Shown here piece after piece: positions 27,178 to 35,204 of a stretch of 64,000 bases of DNA; position 1 is the stretch's first letter, and each line of letters begins with the position of its first letter. This DNA is from Octadecabacter ascidiaceicola (GTDB lineage: Bacteria; Pseudomonadota; Alphaproteobacteria; Rhodobacterales; Rhodobacteraceae). The stretch lies in the NCBI RefSeq assembly GCF_900185015.1, contig NZ_FXYD01000001.1:868001-932000 (forward strand). Reading direction: 5' to 3'. The position numbers and the translations under genes are program-made. The notes under the pieces are model-generated. The model did not search any database. It was not told where the DNA came from and was given only the letters and a program-made list of their open reading frames with translations.

Positions 27178-27207
27178 AAGGGCCGCTTAATCCAGGCGGC
27201 CCTTTTT
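27178..27207 (+). terminator. terminator/attenuator between choX and choW
   Basis: AAGGGCCGC and GCGGCCCTT form a perfect 9-base stem with a 9-base loop, followed by TTTC. It starts 9 bases after the choX stop and 17 bases before the choW start. It likely stops much of the transcription and so sets choX expression above choWV. Confidence 0.8.
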
Positions 27208-27223
27208 CTATTGGGGGAACGGG

Positions 27224-28264
27224 ATGAACATTTTTCAAAGCATCGGAAACGGGATTGTCTCGTTTTTCAACGGAATTCTATGGTGTTTTACCGCGCTGTG
27301 GGACTTCGTAGTCTGGCTCGTCCCTGCCCTCATTTGGTTCGTCACGTGGCTGCCGCAGCGTTTGCTGGGCCTGACGGATGAAAAACTGCCCGTCGGTGTG
27401 ACCGCGCGTGCGGGATTTGACTACGTCAAAGACGGCGCGGCCCCCTTCTTGGACGGGTTTTCCGACCTGACCGAAGCCTTCATCGAATTTCTTCTGGCGC
27501 TTTTGCTGCGCCCACCGGGGACAAACTGGCTCGGCGGACGTGGGTTTGAACCCTACATTCCAGGGTGGACCGAAGACACCCATGCCTTCCTGATCGTCAC
27601 GCTCTTCGCCGTTCTCGCCTATCTACTACATCGCAAAATCACGGTGACGCTTCTGATCATCGTCGGCTTCCTGTTCATCATCGATCAAGGCTACTTTGAA
27701 GAAACCGCCGAAAGCCTCAGCCTCGTGTTGTCGGCCTGTGTTGTTTGTATGTCCATCGGCGTGCCCATCGGCATCGCCGTCGCGCACCGCCCGCGTTTAT
27801 ACGCGTGGATGCGCCCTGTGTTGGACCTGATGCAAACGCTACCAACGTTTGTTTATCTGATCCCTGCGATCGTGTTCTTCGGTATCGGCATGGTGCCCGG
27901 ATTGATCGCCACTGTGATCTTCGTGCTGCCCGCCCCGATCCGCCTAACCCAGCTTGGCATTTCATCAACGCCGAACGAACTGTTGGAAGCCGCCGACGCG
28001 TTCGGCGCAACAAAACGACAAAAGCTGTTCAAGGTCGAACTCCCCTCAGCACTGCCTCAGATCATGGCAGGGTTGAACCAAACCATCATGCTGTCGCTAT
28101 CAATGGTCGTCATCGCGGCACTGGTCGGTGCAGACGGCCTTGGCGTGCCAGTTGTGCGCGCGCTGAACACCGTTGATACGGCCAAAGGATTCGAAAGTGG
28201 CCTGATCATCGTGGTGGTCGCAATCATGCTTGACCGATTGCTGCGTATAGGAGCCAAACGATGA
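27224..28264 (+). CDS. choW: choline ABC transporter permease
   Basis: A 346-residue membrane protein of the ProW/OpuAB class. The N-terminal 110 residues carry one hydrophobic stretch and an amphipathic, likely cytoplasmic part; the remaining five or so segments form the permease domain, with the coupling-loop motif EAADAFGATKRQKLFKVELP that binds the ATPase. The final gene overlap with choV is ATGA, so the two are translated together. With ChoX and ChoV it imports choline. AGGGGGAACGGG precedes the ATG. Confidence 0.94.
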   Translation: MNIFQSIGNGIVSFFNGILWCFTALWDFVVWLVPALIWFVTWLPQRLLGLTDEKLPVGVTARAGFDYVKDGAAPFLDGFSDLTEAFIEFLLALLLRPPGTNWLGGRGFEPYIPGWTEDTHAFLIVTLFAVLAYLLHRKITVTLLIIVGFLFIIDQGYFEETAESLSLVLSACVVCMSIGVPIGIAVAHRPRLYAWMRPVLDLMQTLPTFVYLIPAIVFFGIGMVPGLIATVIFVLPAPIRLTQLGISSTPNELLEAADAFGATKRQKLFKVELPSALPQIMAGLNQTIMLSLSMVVIAALVGADGLGVPVVRALNTVDTAKGFESGLIIVVVAIMLDRLLRIGAKR

Positions 28265-29277
28265 AAGCTGTTGAATTTAAAGATGTTTCCATTGTGTTCG
28301 GCGAAAAACCTGAAAGCGCACTACCCCTGATGGACGAAGGCGGCGAGCGCGCCGAAGTTCAGAAAGCGACCGGACAGGTCCTGGGTGTTCATAACTGTTC
28401 GCTTGACGTGGATGCTGGTGAAATCCTTGTGCTGATGGGCCTGTCTGGATCGGGTAAATCTACGCTTTTGCGGTCGGTCAACGGACTGAACCCCGTTGTG
28501 CGTGGTGGTGTGGTTGTCCACGATGGCGACTGGTCCTGCGAAGTCGGCTCTGCCCCCGCCAAAGACCTGCGCAAATTGCGCCGCGAATGCGTTTCGATGG
28601 TCTTTCAACAGTTTGGCCTACTACCGTGGCGCACGGTGCGCGATAACGTGGGGCTTGGCCTCGAACTGGCTGGAATGAACAAGGTCGAAAAGCGGCGCAA
28701 AGTTGATGAACAGCTGGAACTCGTTGGCCTTGCGGACCGCGCGACTGCGCTTGTGGGCGAGCTGTCGGGCGGCATGCAACAACGCGTAGGCCTTGCCCGT
28801 GCGTTCGTGACCGACGCGCCGATCCTACTGATGGATGAACCGTTTTCCGCGCTTGATCCGCTGATCCGAACCCGTCTTCAAAATGAACTGCTGGACTTGC
28901 AACAGCGCCTGAACCGCACCATCATTTTCGTCTCCCACGATCTGGATGAGGCCTTCAAAATCGGAAACCGCATCGCGATCATGGAAGGCGGGCGCATCGT
29001 GCAATGCGGTACACCGCGTGAAATTTTCAGCAAACCAGCCAACGGTTATGTTGCTGACTTTGTTGCCAATATGAACCCACTTGGCGTGCTCTGCGCGCGT
29101 GATGTCATGATTGACGGATCAGGCGGACATGAGGTGGATGCCGAAACGCCGGTTTCCCAAGTCATTGACGATCTCTGTGAATTCGGCGCGTTGACGGTCA
29201 CTGAGAACGGCAAGGCCCTTGGCCAGATTACGCAACGCAGTGTACTGGCGCGGATCAGCCCAAAGGATGCAACCTAG
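28261..29277 (+). CDS. choV: choline ABC transporter ATP-binding protein
   Basis: The 338-residue ATPase has Walker A GLSGSGKST at residues 60-68, the ABC signature LSGGMQQRVGLARAF near residue 168 and Walker B ILLMDEPFSALDPL near residue 190; the H-loop is FVSHDLDEA. The C-terminal 70 residues (EVDAETPVSQVIDDLCEFGA onwards) resemble a reduced CBS module seen in ProV/ChoV, which may sense osmotic or ionic state. It powers choline import by ChoW. The LRR lipoprotein gene follows after a hairpin at 29313-29340. Confidence 0.95.
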   Translation: MKAVEFKDVSIVFGEKPESALPLMDEGGERAEVQKATGQVLGVHNCSLDVDAGEILVLMGLSGSGKSTLLRSVNGLNPVVRGGVVVHDGDWSCEVGSAPAKDLRKLRRECVSMVFQQFGLLPWRTVRDNVGLGLELAGMNKVEKRRKVDEQLELVGLADRATALVGELSGGMQQRVGLARAFVTDAPILLMDEPFSALDPLIRTRLQNELLDLQQRLNRTIIFVSHDLDEAFKIGNRIAIMEGGRIVQCGTPREIFSKPANGYVADFVANMNPLGVLCARDVMIDGSGGHEVDAETPVSQVIDDLCEFGALTVTENGKALGQITQRSVLARISPKDAT

Positions 29278-29312
29278 AAATACACGACTTGCGTGTTCCC
29301 ATAAGATCGGGC

Positions 29313-29344
29313 CATCCTTGTGACGTATTTGACAAGGATGTTTT
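29313..29344 (+). promoter_or_regulatory. hairpin ending choXWV and covering the next gene's ribosome binding site
   Basis: CATCCTTGT (29313-29321) and ACAAGGATG (29332-29340) form a perfect 9-base stem around a 10-base loop, followed by TTTT. This fits a terminator of the choXWV operon. The downstream arm contains AAGGA (29334-29338), the only good Shine-Dalgarno for the lipoprotein start at 29347, so folding would block its translation. Confidence 0.65.
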
Positions 29345-29346
29345 CA

Positions 29347-30084
29347 ATGCTGCCATTTCCAAGCCCCGCTTTCGTCGCCGCTGCCGTGTTGATGTTGTCC
29401 GCCTGCCAGTTGGAAACTGGCGGGACGCCACAAACCTATGAAGACATGCAGGCCGAACGATTGGCCGCCACGCAAGCCAAAGTCGAAAACTGCCGCGCAA
29501 GTGTTTGCGGGCGGCTAAACCTCGATTCCGGTTACCTTGAAGATTATGCGCAAGTTGCCGAACTGGACCACGTCACAGCGTTCATGGCGAGCTTCACTGA
29601 CTTTGATGACCTCGCCGACATCGCGCCGATGATACAGCTCGACGAACTTCACATCGGGCGAACCCAAGTCACCGACCTCAGCGGGTTGTCGAACTTCACC
29701 AGCCTGACGTTGCTTCACGCACAAGACCTAAACGCTCAGGATTACGGCGTCATCGGCCAGTTGCGCGGGTTGCAAGAACTGGCTCTTGGTGGGTCCGATC
29801 TAGGCGATATGGCGTTTGTGCGTCAACTCACGCAGCTTAAGTCACTCAATCTAAGCTACGCGGACGTCACCAGCCTTGAAGCCCTGCGCCGTCACCCGAG
29901 CCTAGAAGTGCTTGATCTTGATACCTCAACAGTGGCTGACTTTTCGGTTCTTAAAACGATCCCGAATTTACGCGAAATCTACATCACGCCGTGGTCACTT
30001 TCCGAAGCGCAGCAGGCCGTCATCGACGAGCTTGAGGCAAAGGGAGTAACCGTCAAAGAAGAGGTCGCAGTTATCGTCTGCTAG
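29347..30084 (+). CDS. leucine-rich-repeat lipoprotein
   Basis: Started at 29347 (AAGGA 8 bases upstream), the product has 245 residues and a lipoprotein signal MLPFPSPAFVAAAVLMLSAC with Cys20. The mature part carries about five irregular leucine-rich repeats of about 22 residues, such as LDELHIGRTQVTDLSGLSNF, LQELALGGSDLGDMAFVRQL and LKSLNLSYADVTSLEALRRH, in the style of internalin-like bacterial repeats. These usually bind proteins. It ends with a cysteine. The function is unknown; it stands between choV and the sarcosine oxidase genes with its stop overlapping the soxG stop. A GTG at 29320 and an ATG at 29338 are less likely starts. Confidence 0.8.
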   Translation: MLPFPSPAFVAAAVLMLSACQLETGGTPQTYEDMQAERLAATQAKVENCRASVCGRLNLDSGYLEDYAQVAELDHVTAFMASFTDFDDLADIAPMIQLDELHIGRTQVTDLSGLSNFTSLTLLHAQDLNAQDYGVIGQLRGLQELALGGSDLGDMAFVRQLTQLKSLNLSYADVTSLEALRRHPSLEVLDLDTSTVADFSVLKTIPNLREIYITPWSLSEAQQAVIDELEAKGVTVKEEVAVIVC

Positions 30085-30629
30085 CGTGCATTTACCGCTC
30101 GTGCAGCAATGTTTTCGGCCGCTTGGGTTAGGTCATGCACCAACGTGCCTGCCATTGAACGCATCACCATAACTTCGAAACTTTGCGACCCAAGGCGCGT
30201 GATGCCGCCCGTCATATGACCGATCAGCGTGCGGGCCGTATGGCCAGCTTTGAACTCGGTCGCACGCAGATCAATGGGTGTAAGGCGCGAAAGAACCGCC
30301 ACCGCATCGGCACCCTCAATCTGGACAATCGCCCATGCATCCGAGTGATCGATGCAAGCGGTGCCCCTTAGTTCCGGGCAACCCACCCCAATTAGTAGCG
30401 CCTGATCCTTGCCGCACCACATCGCACGCGGGGCTATTCCGACGCAGCGGTTGGGCGCAGGAAACCCAACGCCAACAGCTGCTTTCAATGCGTCTGACGT
30501 GGCCTTTTTCTGCCCCCTATGTGGGGCAATCAACGTAACCGGCGCGGCGGCAATTTCAGCCAACGTAATTGTGCCGATTGTCTTTGGAAGCAACCCTGCA
30601 CAAGCGGTTCTGGCGATCAATTTAACCAC
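30081..30629 (-). CDS. soxG: sarcosine oxidase gamma subunit
   Basis: With a GTG start at 30629 the protein has 182 residues, the usual size for the gamma subunit, and overlaps the soxA end by 8 bases. Supporting sequence is RCVGIAPRAMWCGKDQALLIG, CIDHSDAWAIVQIEGADAVAVLSRL and IDLRATEFKAGHTARTLIGHM, which are like the folate-binding T-protein-like gamma subunits. It has no cofactor motif and likely stabilises the complex. Its stop shares CTAG with the stop of the convergent LRR lipoprotein gene. It completes the heterotetrameric enzyme with SoxB, SoxD and SoxA. Confidence 0.9.
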   Translation of the reverse strand: MVKLIARTACAGLLPKTIGTITLAEIAAAPVTLIAPHRGQKKATSDALKAAVGVGFPAPNRCVGIAPRAMWCGKDQALLIGVGCPELRGTACIDHSDAWAIVQIEGADAVAVLSRLTPIDLRATEFKAGHTARTLIGHMTGGITRLGSQSFEVMVMRSMAGTLVHDLTQAAENIAARAVNAR

Positions 30630-33549
30630 GGGCAAGCCCTCCTTCGGGATCAATGAAGACAGGATGGCAAATCTCGCACAGCACGTGATTGTCGCGCACG
30701 TGGTCGACCAACATAACCCGTTCACCATAGCGGTTTGGACCGTCCTTCAAGAAACCCAAACCGATATCATACCCCAGCGTAGGTGAGTGACAAACGGAGG
30801 TGACATACCCTTGATCGTTTTCACTAACGGCGTCCGCACCTTCGACAAACAAATGTGCACCTGCTGTTAACTTGTCAGCAATTTCAACAGGTTTCAGCCC
30901 GACCATCTGTTCACGTTCCGAATCCAGTAACCCCTCGCGGCGTGACATCGCATTGCCGATGCAGTCTTTCTTCTGGCTCACCATGCGGTCAAACCCGATA
31001 TCAAATGCCGTCACGCGACCATGAATTTCCGCATGGGTGATAAATCCCTTTTCGATCCGCAACACGTTCAGGGCTTCCATCCCATAAAGCCCGCCACCCA
31101 TCGCCTCAGCCTGTGTCGTAAGTAGCCCAAACAGCGACGCACCATAGCGCGCTGGCACCGCGATTTCATAAGCGTGTTCGCCTGAGAACGAGATGCGGAA
31201 CAAGCGCCCCTGAACGCCTGCAACGCTGACGTCGCCACAAGCCATAAACGGCCAACTGTCGTTATCAATCTGCTCGTCCAGAATCGTGTTTAACAACTCA
31301 CGTGACTTCGGCCCAGCAACCGCAAACTGCGCCCATTGTTCGGTGACTGAGGCAAAACGCACATCCAGATCGGGACGCAGGGCCTGGCTAACCCAATCGA
31401 CGTGCTTCATCACCTGCCCCGCCGCAGCGGTCGTTGTTGTCATCACATAGTGGTTCGGCCCCAATCGCGCAGTGGTGCCATCGTCCATGACATGCCCATC
31501 TTCACGCAGCATCAAGCCATAGCGCACACGGTTTTCTTTCAGGCTAGAAAACGTGTTGCAGTAGACGAAATCGAGGAACTCGGCCGCATCCGGCCCCTGA
31601 ATATCGATCTTGCCCAAGGTCGAAACATCACACACGCCAACATGGTTGCGTACCATGTTCACTTCGCGATTACAGGCTTCAAGCCATGTGGTTTCGTTTG
31701 GCTTCGGGAAGTAGCTCGCACGATACCAAAGCCCAACTTCAATCATCGGCGCATTGCGATCAACGCTCGCGGTGTGGGACGTCAAGTGGCGCTCAGGCGC
31801 GAAACCGTGGCCCTGTGATCCAGCACCCATCGCAGCAATCGAGACTGGTACATAAGGCGGGCGGAACGTCGTCGTGCCCGTTTCCGGAATACCGCGCCCA
31901 GTGGCATCTGCCAGCACCGCGAGCGCGGCTACATTCGAATTTTTCCCCTGATCGGTGGCCATTCCTTGCGTCGTATACCGCTTCATATGCTCAACGCTGC
32001 GGAAGTTCTCTTGCGCTGCGAGACGCACATCCTTCACGTGCACATCATTCTGAAAATCGAGCCATTTCCGCCCCTTACCTTCCACCTGCCAGAGCGCTTC
32101 GATGGCATACGGAGTGTCTTCTGCGGTTGGAGTCTCGGTCTTTTGCGGCTTCAAATCAAGCGACGTGACCGCCGCTGTTGCAACCGCAATCCCGTCCTCT
32201 AAACATTCTAACGTCGAAAACTTTCCACGCGCTGCGCCAGCAACCGACATATCAGGAATTGACCCATCCATCGGAACGAAGCTCAGGATGTCATCAGACC
32301 AAGTTGGCCGTCCATTCATATGACACGTAAGATGCACAGACGGGTTCCAACCACCTGACATCGCGAGACAATCCGTTTCGATCTCATGGGTGCCGTTCGC
32401 ATCTTGAACAGTAATACTTTGCAAACCACGCCGCCCTTTGGTGGCAATAACCTGCGCGCCTTTGAACAGTGGGTAGTCACCCTGCGCCTTTGCATCTGAA
32501 CGGCTATCGATAACGCCCGCAACACGCACGCCGGCATCAATCAAATCCATCGCAGTGCGATGCGCATCATCGTTATTGGCAAAAACCGTCACAGCCTTGC
32601 CAGCCGCAACACCCCAACGGTTTAGGTAGGCCCGAACGGCCGAGGCGAGCATAATCCCCGGGCGATCGTTGTTCGGGAATGCAATAGGGCGCTCTAGAGC
32701 ACCTGCACACAGGATCGAGCGTTTCGCAGTAATGCGCCAAAAACACTCGCGGGGCGTATTCAACGGTGCATTCTGCTCGCTCACCTGCTCAAGCGCGCTG
32801 AACGTTCCTTGATCATACACACCTGTGACGGTGGTGCGTGGCATCAAGCGAACGTTGTCCATCTGAGCGAGCGCTTCCAACTGGCGCTTGACCCAGTCGG
32901 AACCAGCGTGGCCATCAATTTCACCCGTTTCGGCCAACAACCGACCGCCCATTTGGGTGTCTTCGTCCGCCAAAATCACGTCCGCGCCAGCCTTTGCCGC
33001 CGTAAGCGCCGCCATGATACCCGCCGGCCCAGCGCCGATAATCAGGACATCACAATAGGCGAACGCTTTCTCATAGATCTCTTCAACTGCGTCGCCCGAC
33101 AACGCGCCCAGTCCGGCAGCACGGCGAATGATCGGCTCGTACACTCTTTCCCAAAACGCTTTCGGCCACATGAAGGTTTTATAATAAAATCCAGCACTTA
33201 AGAACGGCGCGGCGAGATCATTCACCGCCATCGCATCGTGTTTCAGCGACGGCCACGCATTCTGGCTACGCGCACTAAGCCCATCGTACAACGATTGCGT
33301 GGTGGCGCGAATGTTGGCGTCCTGTCGCGCATCGGCCCCGACTGTGACCAACGCGTTCGGTTCCTCGGAACCCGCTGTCAGAGCCCCACGTGGGCGGTGA
33401 TACTTGAACGAACGCCCCATAAGGCGCACTCCATTTGCCAATAACGCCGCAGAAAGCGTGTCGCCTTCGCGTCCAGCATATGGCTTGCCATCAAACGTAA
33501 AAGAAAGCGGCGCGCCGTCTGGGTTCAAACCTTTGCCTGCGATCCTCAT
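30622..33549 (-). CDS. soxA: sarcosine oxidase alpha subunit
   Basis: The 975-residue protein has an N-terminal 2Fe-2S-ferredoxin-like/NADH-binding region (GKPYAGREGDTLSAALLANG), a Rossmann NAD/FAD domain (DVLIIGAGPAGIMAALTAA, about residue 170) and a C-terminal GcvT-like folate domain (from about residue 590). It binds NAD+ and tetrahydrofolate, accepts the methyl group as methylene-THF and channels it from the beta-subunit site. It oxidatively demethylates sarcosine to glycine. The ATG overlaps the soxD TGA (ATGA). Confidence 0.96.
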   Translation of the reverse strand: MRIAGKGLNPDGAPLSFTFDGKPYAGREGDTLSAALLANGVRLMGRSFKYHRPRGALTAGSEEPNALVTVGADARQDANIRATTQSLYDGLSARSQNAWPSLKHDAMAVNDLAAPFLSAGFYYKTFMWPKAFWERVYEPIIRRAAGLGALSGDAVEEIYEKAFAYCDVLIIGAGPAGIMAALTAAKAGADVILADEDTQMGGRLLAETGEIDGHAGSDWVKRQLEALAQMDNVRLMPRTTVTGVYDQGTFSALEQVSEQNAPLNTPRECFWRITAKRSILCAGALERPIAFPNNDRPGIMLASAVRAYLNRWGVAAGKAVTVFANNDDAHRTAMDLIDAGVRVAGVIDSRSDAKAQGDYPLFKGAQVIATKGRRGLQSITVQDANGTHEIETDCLAMSGGWNPSVHLTCHMNGRPTWSDDILSFVPMDGSIPDMSVAGAARGKFSTLECLEDGIAVATAAVTSLDLKPQKTETPTAEDTPYAIEALWQVEGKGRKWLDFQNDVHVKDVRLAAQENFRSVEHMKRYTTQGMATDQGKNSNVAALAVLADATGRGIPETGTTTFRPPYVPVSIAAMGAGSQGHGFAPERHLTSHTASVDRNAPMIEVGLWYRASYFPKPNETTWLEACNREVNMVRNHVGVCDVSTLGKIDIQGPDAAEFLDFVYCNTFSSLKENRVRYGLMLREDGHVMDDGTTARLGPNHYVMTTTTAAAGQVMKHVDWVSQALRPDLDVRFASVTEQWAQFAVAGPKSRELLNTILDEQIDNDSWPFMACGDVSVAGVQGRLFRISFSGEHAYEIAVPARYGASLFGLLTTQAEAMGGGLYGMEALNVLRIEKGFITHAEIHGRVTAFDIGFDRMVSQKKDCIGNAMSRREGLLDSEREQMVGLKPVEIADKLTAGAHLFVEGADAVSENDQGYVTSVCHSPTLGYDIGLGFLKDGPNRYGERVMLVDHVRDNHVLCEICHPVFIDPEGGLARG

Positions 33550-33809
33550 GTCTTAGCCTTTTCTGCCAGAACCGCGCCGGACACTTCATGGGTGACGGTA
33601 TTTCGTGTCACAACGATCCACGCACCGCACCCTGCTTCGTGGTGCCAGAGATCACGGGTTTCACCGGCTGGGTTTTCTCGATTGTGAAGGTAATCATCCC
33701 AAGTGGCCGTTCCTGCATCAGCTGAGGGCCGATTCAACATGGTCGCGTGACCTTGGTAGTAAAATTCCCGGCGATCGCGATCACCGCAGATGGGGCATGG
33801 CAGGCGCAT
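33546..33809 (-). CDS. soxD: sarcosine oxidase delta subunit
   Basis: This 87-residue protein is a compact zinc-binding subunit. Ligands fit CPICGDRDRREFYYQGH (Cys-x2-Cys with a following His) and the later DLWHHEAGCGAWI with His and Cys. The subunit holds the alpha-beta interface. Its stop overlaps the soxA start and it begins only 8 bases after the soxB stop, so soxB-soxD-soxA-soxG form one operon. Confidence 0.94.
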   Translation of the reverse strand: MRLPCPICGDRDRREFYYQGHATMLNRPSADAGTATWDDYLHNRENPAGETRDLWHHEAGCGAWIVVTRNTVTHEVSGAVLAEKAKT

Positions 33810-33817
33810 GTTTGATC

Positions 33818-35071
33818 CTAGTGTAAATTGTGCTGAGCGCCGGTGCCTTCTTCATCCATCAGACCCACTCCGGTACGGAAACGATCAAGACGGAAACGGG
33901 CTGCAGGAGCATGGTGTTCTCCCTTGGCAATGAGGTGCGCATAGCTATAGCCAGACCCAGGCACGGCCTTGAAGCCGCCATAACACCAACCGCAATTCAA
34001 AAAGAGGCCTTCGGTTTCAGTTTTGTCGATAATCGGTGAACCATCGGGCGACATATCCATAATACCTCCCCAGCTGCGCAACACGCGCGCTTTGCCAATC
34101 GACGGCATCAGCGTCATTGCTGCCTCCATCACGTGCTCCTTCATCGGAAGATTACCACGCGCAGCATAGGAAGCGTAAAAATCCAAGTCGCCGCCGAATA
34201 CCAAGCCTCCTTTGTCAGATTGGCTGATATAGAAGTGACCCATCCCAAAGCTAATCACGCTGGGCAGTATTGGCTTAAGACCCTCTGACACGAACGCCTG
34301 CAAAACATGGCTTTCAATCGGCAACCGCATTCCAGCCATTGCCGCCACTTGGCTTGACCGCCCTGCAACAACGATCGCTACCTTTTTCGCACGGATCGCG
34401 CCACGGCTGGTTTGCACCCCGCGTACGACACCGCCCTCAATATCAATCCCCGTCACTTCGCAGTTCTGGATTAGATCGACGCCGCACTGATCCGCCCCGC
34501 GGGCATAGCCCCACGCAACCGCATCGTGGCGCGCCGTTCCGCCGCGACGATGCATGAGGCCGCCGTAAATCGGGAAGCGGACGTTGTCGAAATCAATCAT
34601 TGGCGCCTCGGCACGCACCTGTTCGGGGGTCAACAACTCAGCGTCATCGCCCTGATTAACCATCGAATTGCCCCTTCGCGCAAAGTAGTCACGCTGGCCA
34701 TCCGAATGGCACAACATCATCACGCCGCGTTGGGACATCATGGTGTTATAGTTGAGGTCTTGTTCCATCCCTTCCCACAGTTTCAGAGAATGGGAATAGA
34801 ATTCGGAGTTACCCGGAAGCATGTAGTTGGCGCGAACGATCGTGGTATTGCGACCGACATTCCCGCCACCAAGGTAGCCTTTTTCAAGAACAGCGACATT
34901 GGTGATGCCATGTTCCTTAGCAAGGTAATACGCTGTTGAAAGCCCATGCCCGCCGCCACCAATAACAATCACGTCATATTCAGGTTTGGGATCTGGATTA
35001 CGCCATACGGGTTTCCACCCTTTTTGGCCGAACAAACCTTCTTTGATTACCTTGAACCCTGAATAGCCCAT
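33818..35071 (-). CDS. soxB: sarcosine oxidase beta subunit
   Basis: The 417-residue FAD protein has the dinucleotide-binding motif VIVIGGGGHGLSTAYYLA near residue 34 and a DAO-like fold. HRRGGTARHDAVAWGYARGA near residue 174 contains the histidine that carries the covalent FMN in this family. The C-terminal FLNCGWCYGGFKAVPGSG completes the FAD site. It removes electrons from sarcosine. The name soxB here means sarcosine oxidase, not the thiosulfate oxidation gene. It heads the soxBDAG operon; AGAGGAC precedes the ATG. Confidence 0.95.
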   Translation of the reverse strand: MGYSGFKVIKEGLFGQKGWKPVWRNPDPKPEYDVIVIGGGGHGLSTAYYLAKEHGITNVAVLEKGYLGGGNVGRNTTIVRANYMLPGNSEFYSHSLKLWEGMEQDLNYNTMMSQRGVMMLCHSDGQRDYFARRGNSMVNQGDDAELLTPEQVRAEAPMIDFDNVRFPIYGGLMHRRGGTARHDAVAWGYARGADQCGVDLIQNCEVTGIDIEGGVVRGVQTSRGAIRAKKVAIVVAGRSSQVAAMAGMRLPIESHVLQAFVSEGLKPILPSVISFGMGHFYISQSDKGGLVFGGDLDFYASYAARGNLPMKEHVMEAAMTLMPSIGKARVLRSWGGIMDMSPDGSPIIDKTETEGLFLNCGWCYGGFKAVPGSGYSYAHLIAKGEHHAPAARFRLDRFRTGVGLMDEEGTGAQHNLH

Positions 35072-35169
35072 GCTGTCCTCTTGACCGATCTTGCCAAGAC
35101 AACCCTACTTTAGTGTGCCCGAGGTGCAACGCCCCATTTCGACATTTACTGAATAAGTAGCGGCGAAAT

Positions 35170-35196
35170 CCCTCGGCCAGTGGAACGAGCCGAGGG
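35170..35196 (-). terminator. rho-independent terminator of gdhA
   Basis: CCCTCGGC (35170-35177) and GCCGAGGG (35189-35196) form an 8-base stem with an 11-base loop, 8 bases after the gdhA stop; on the minus strand it is followed by ATTTC. The T-tract is short, so it may be partly efficient. Confidence 0.65.
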
Positions 35197-35204
35197 AGAG
35201 AGAA

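Noticed and set aside
32418-32425. TTTGCAAA within soxA
   Set aside because: Also single and inside a coding sequence; no sign of regulation by the PccR-like protein.
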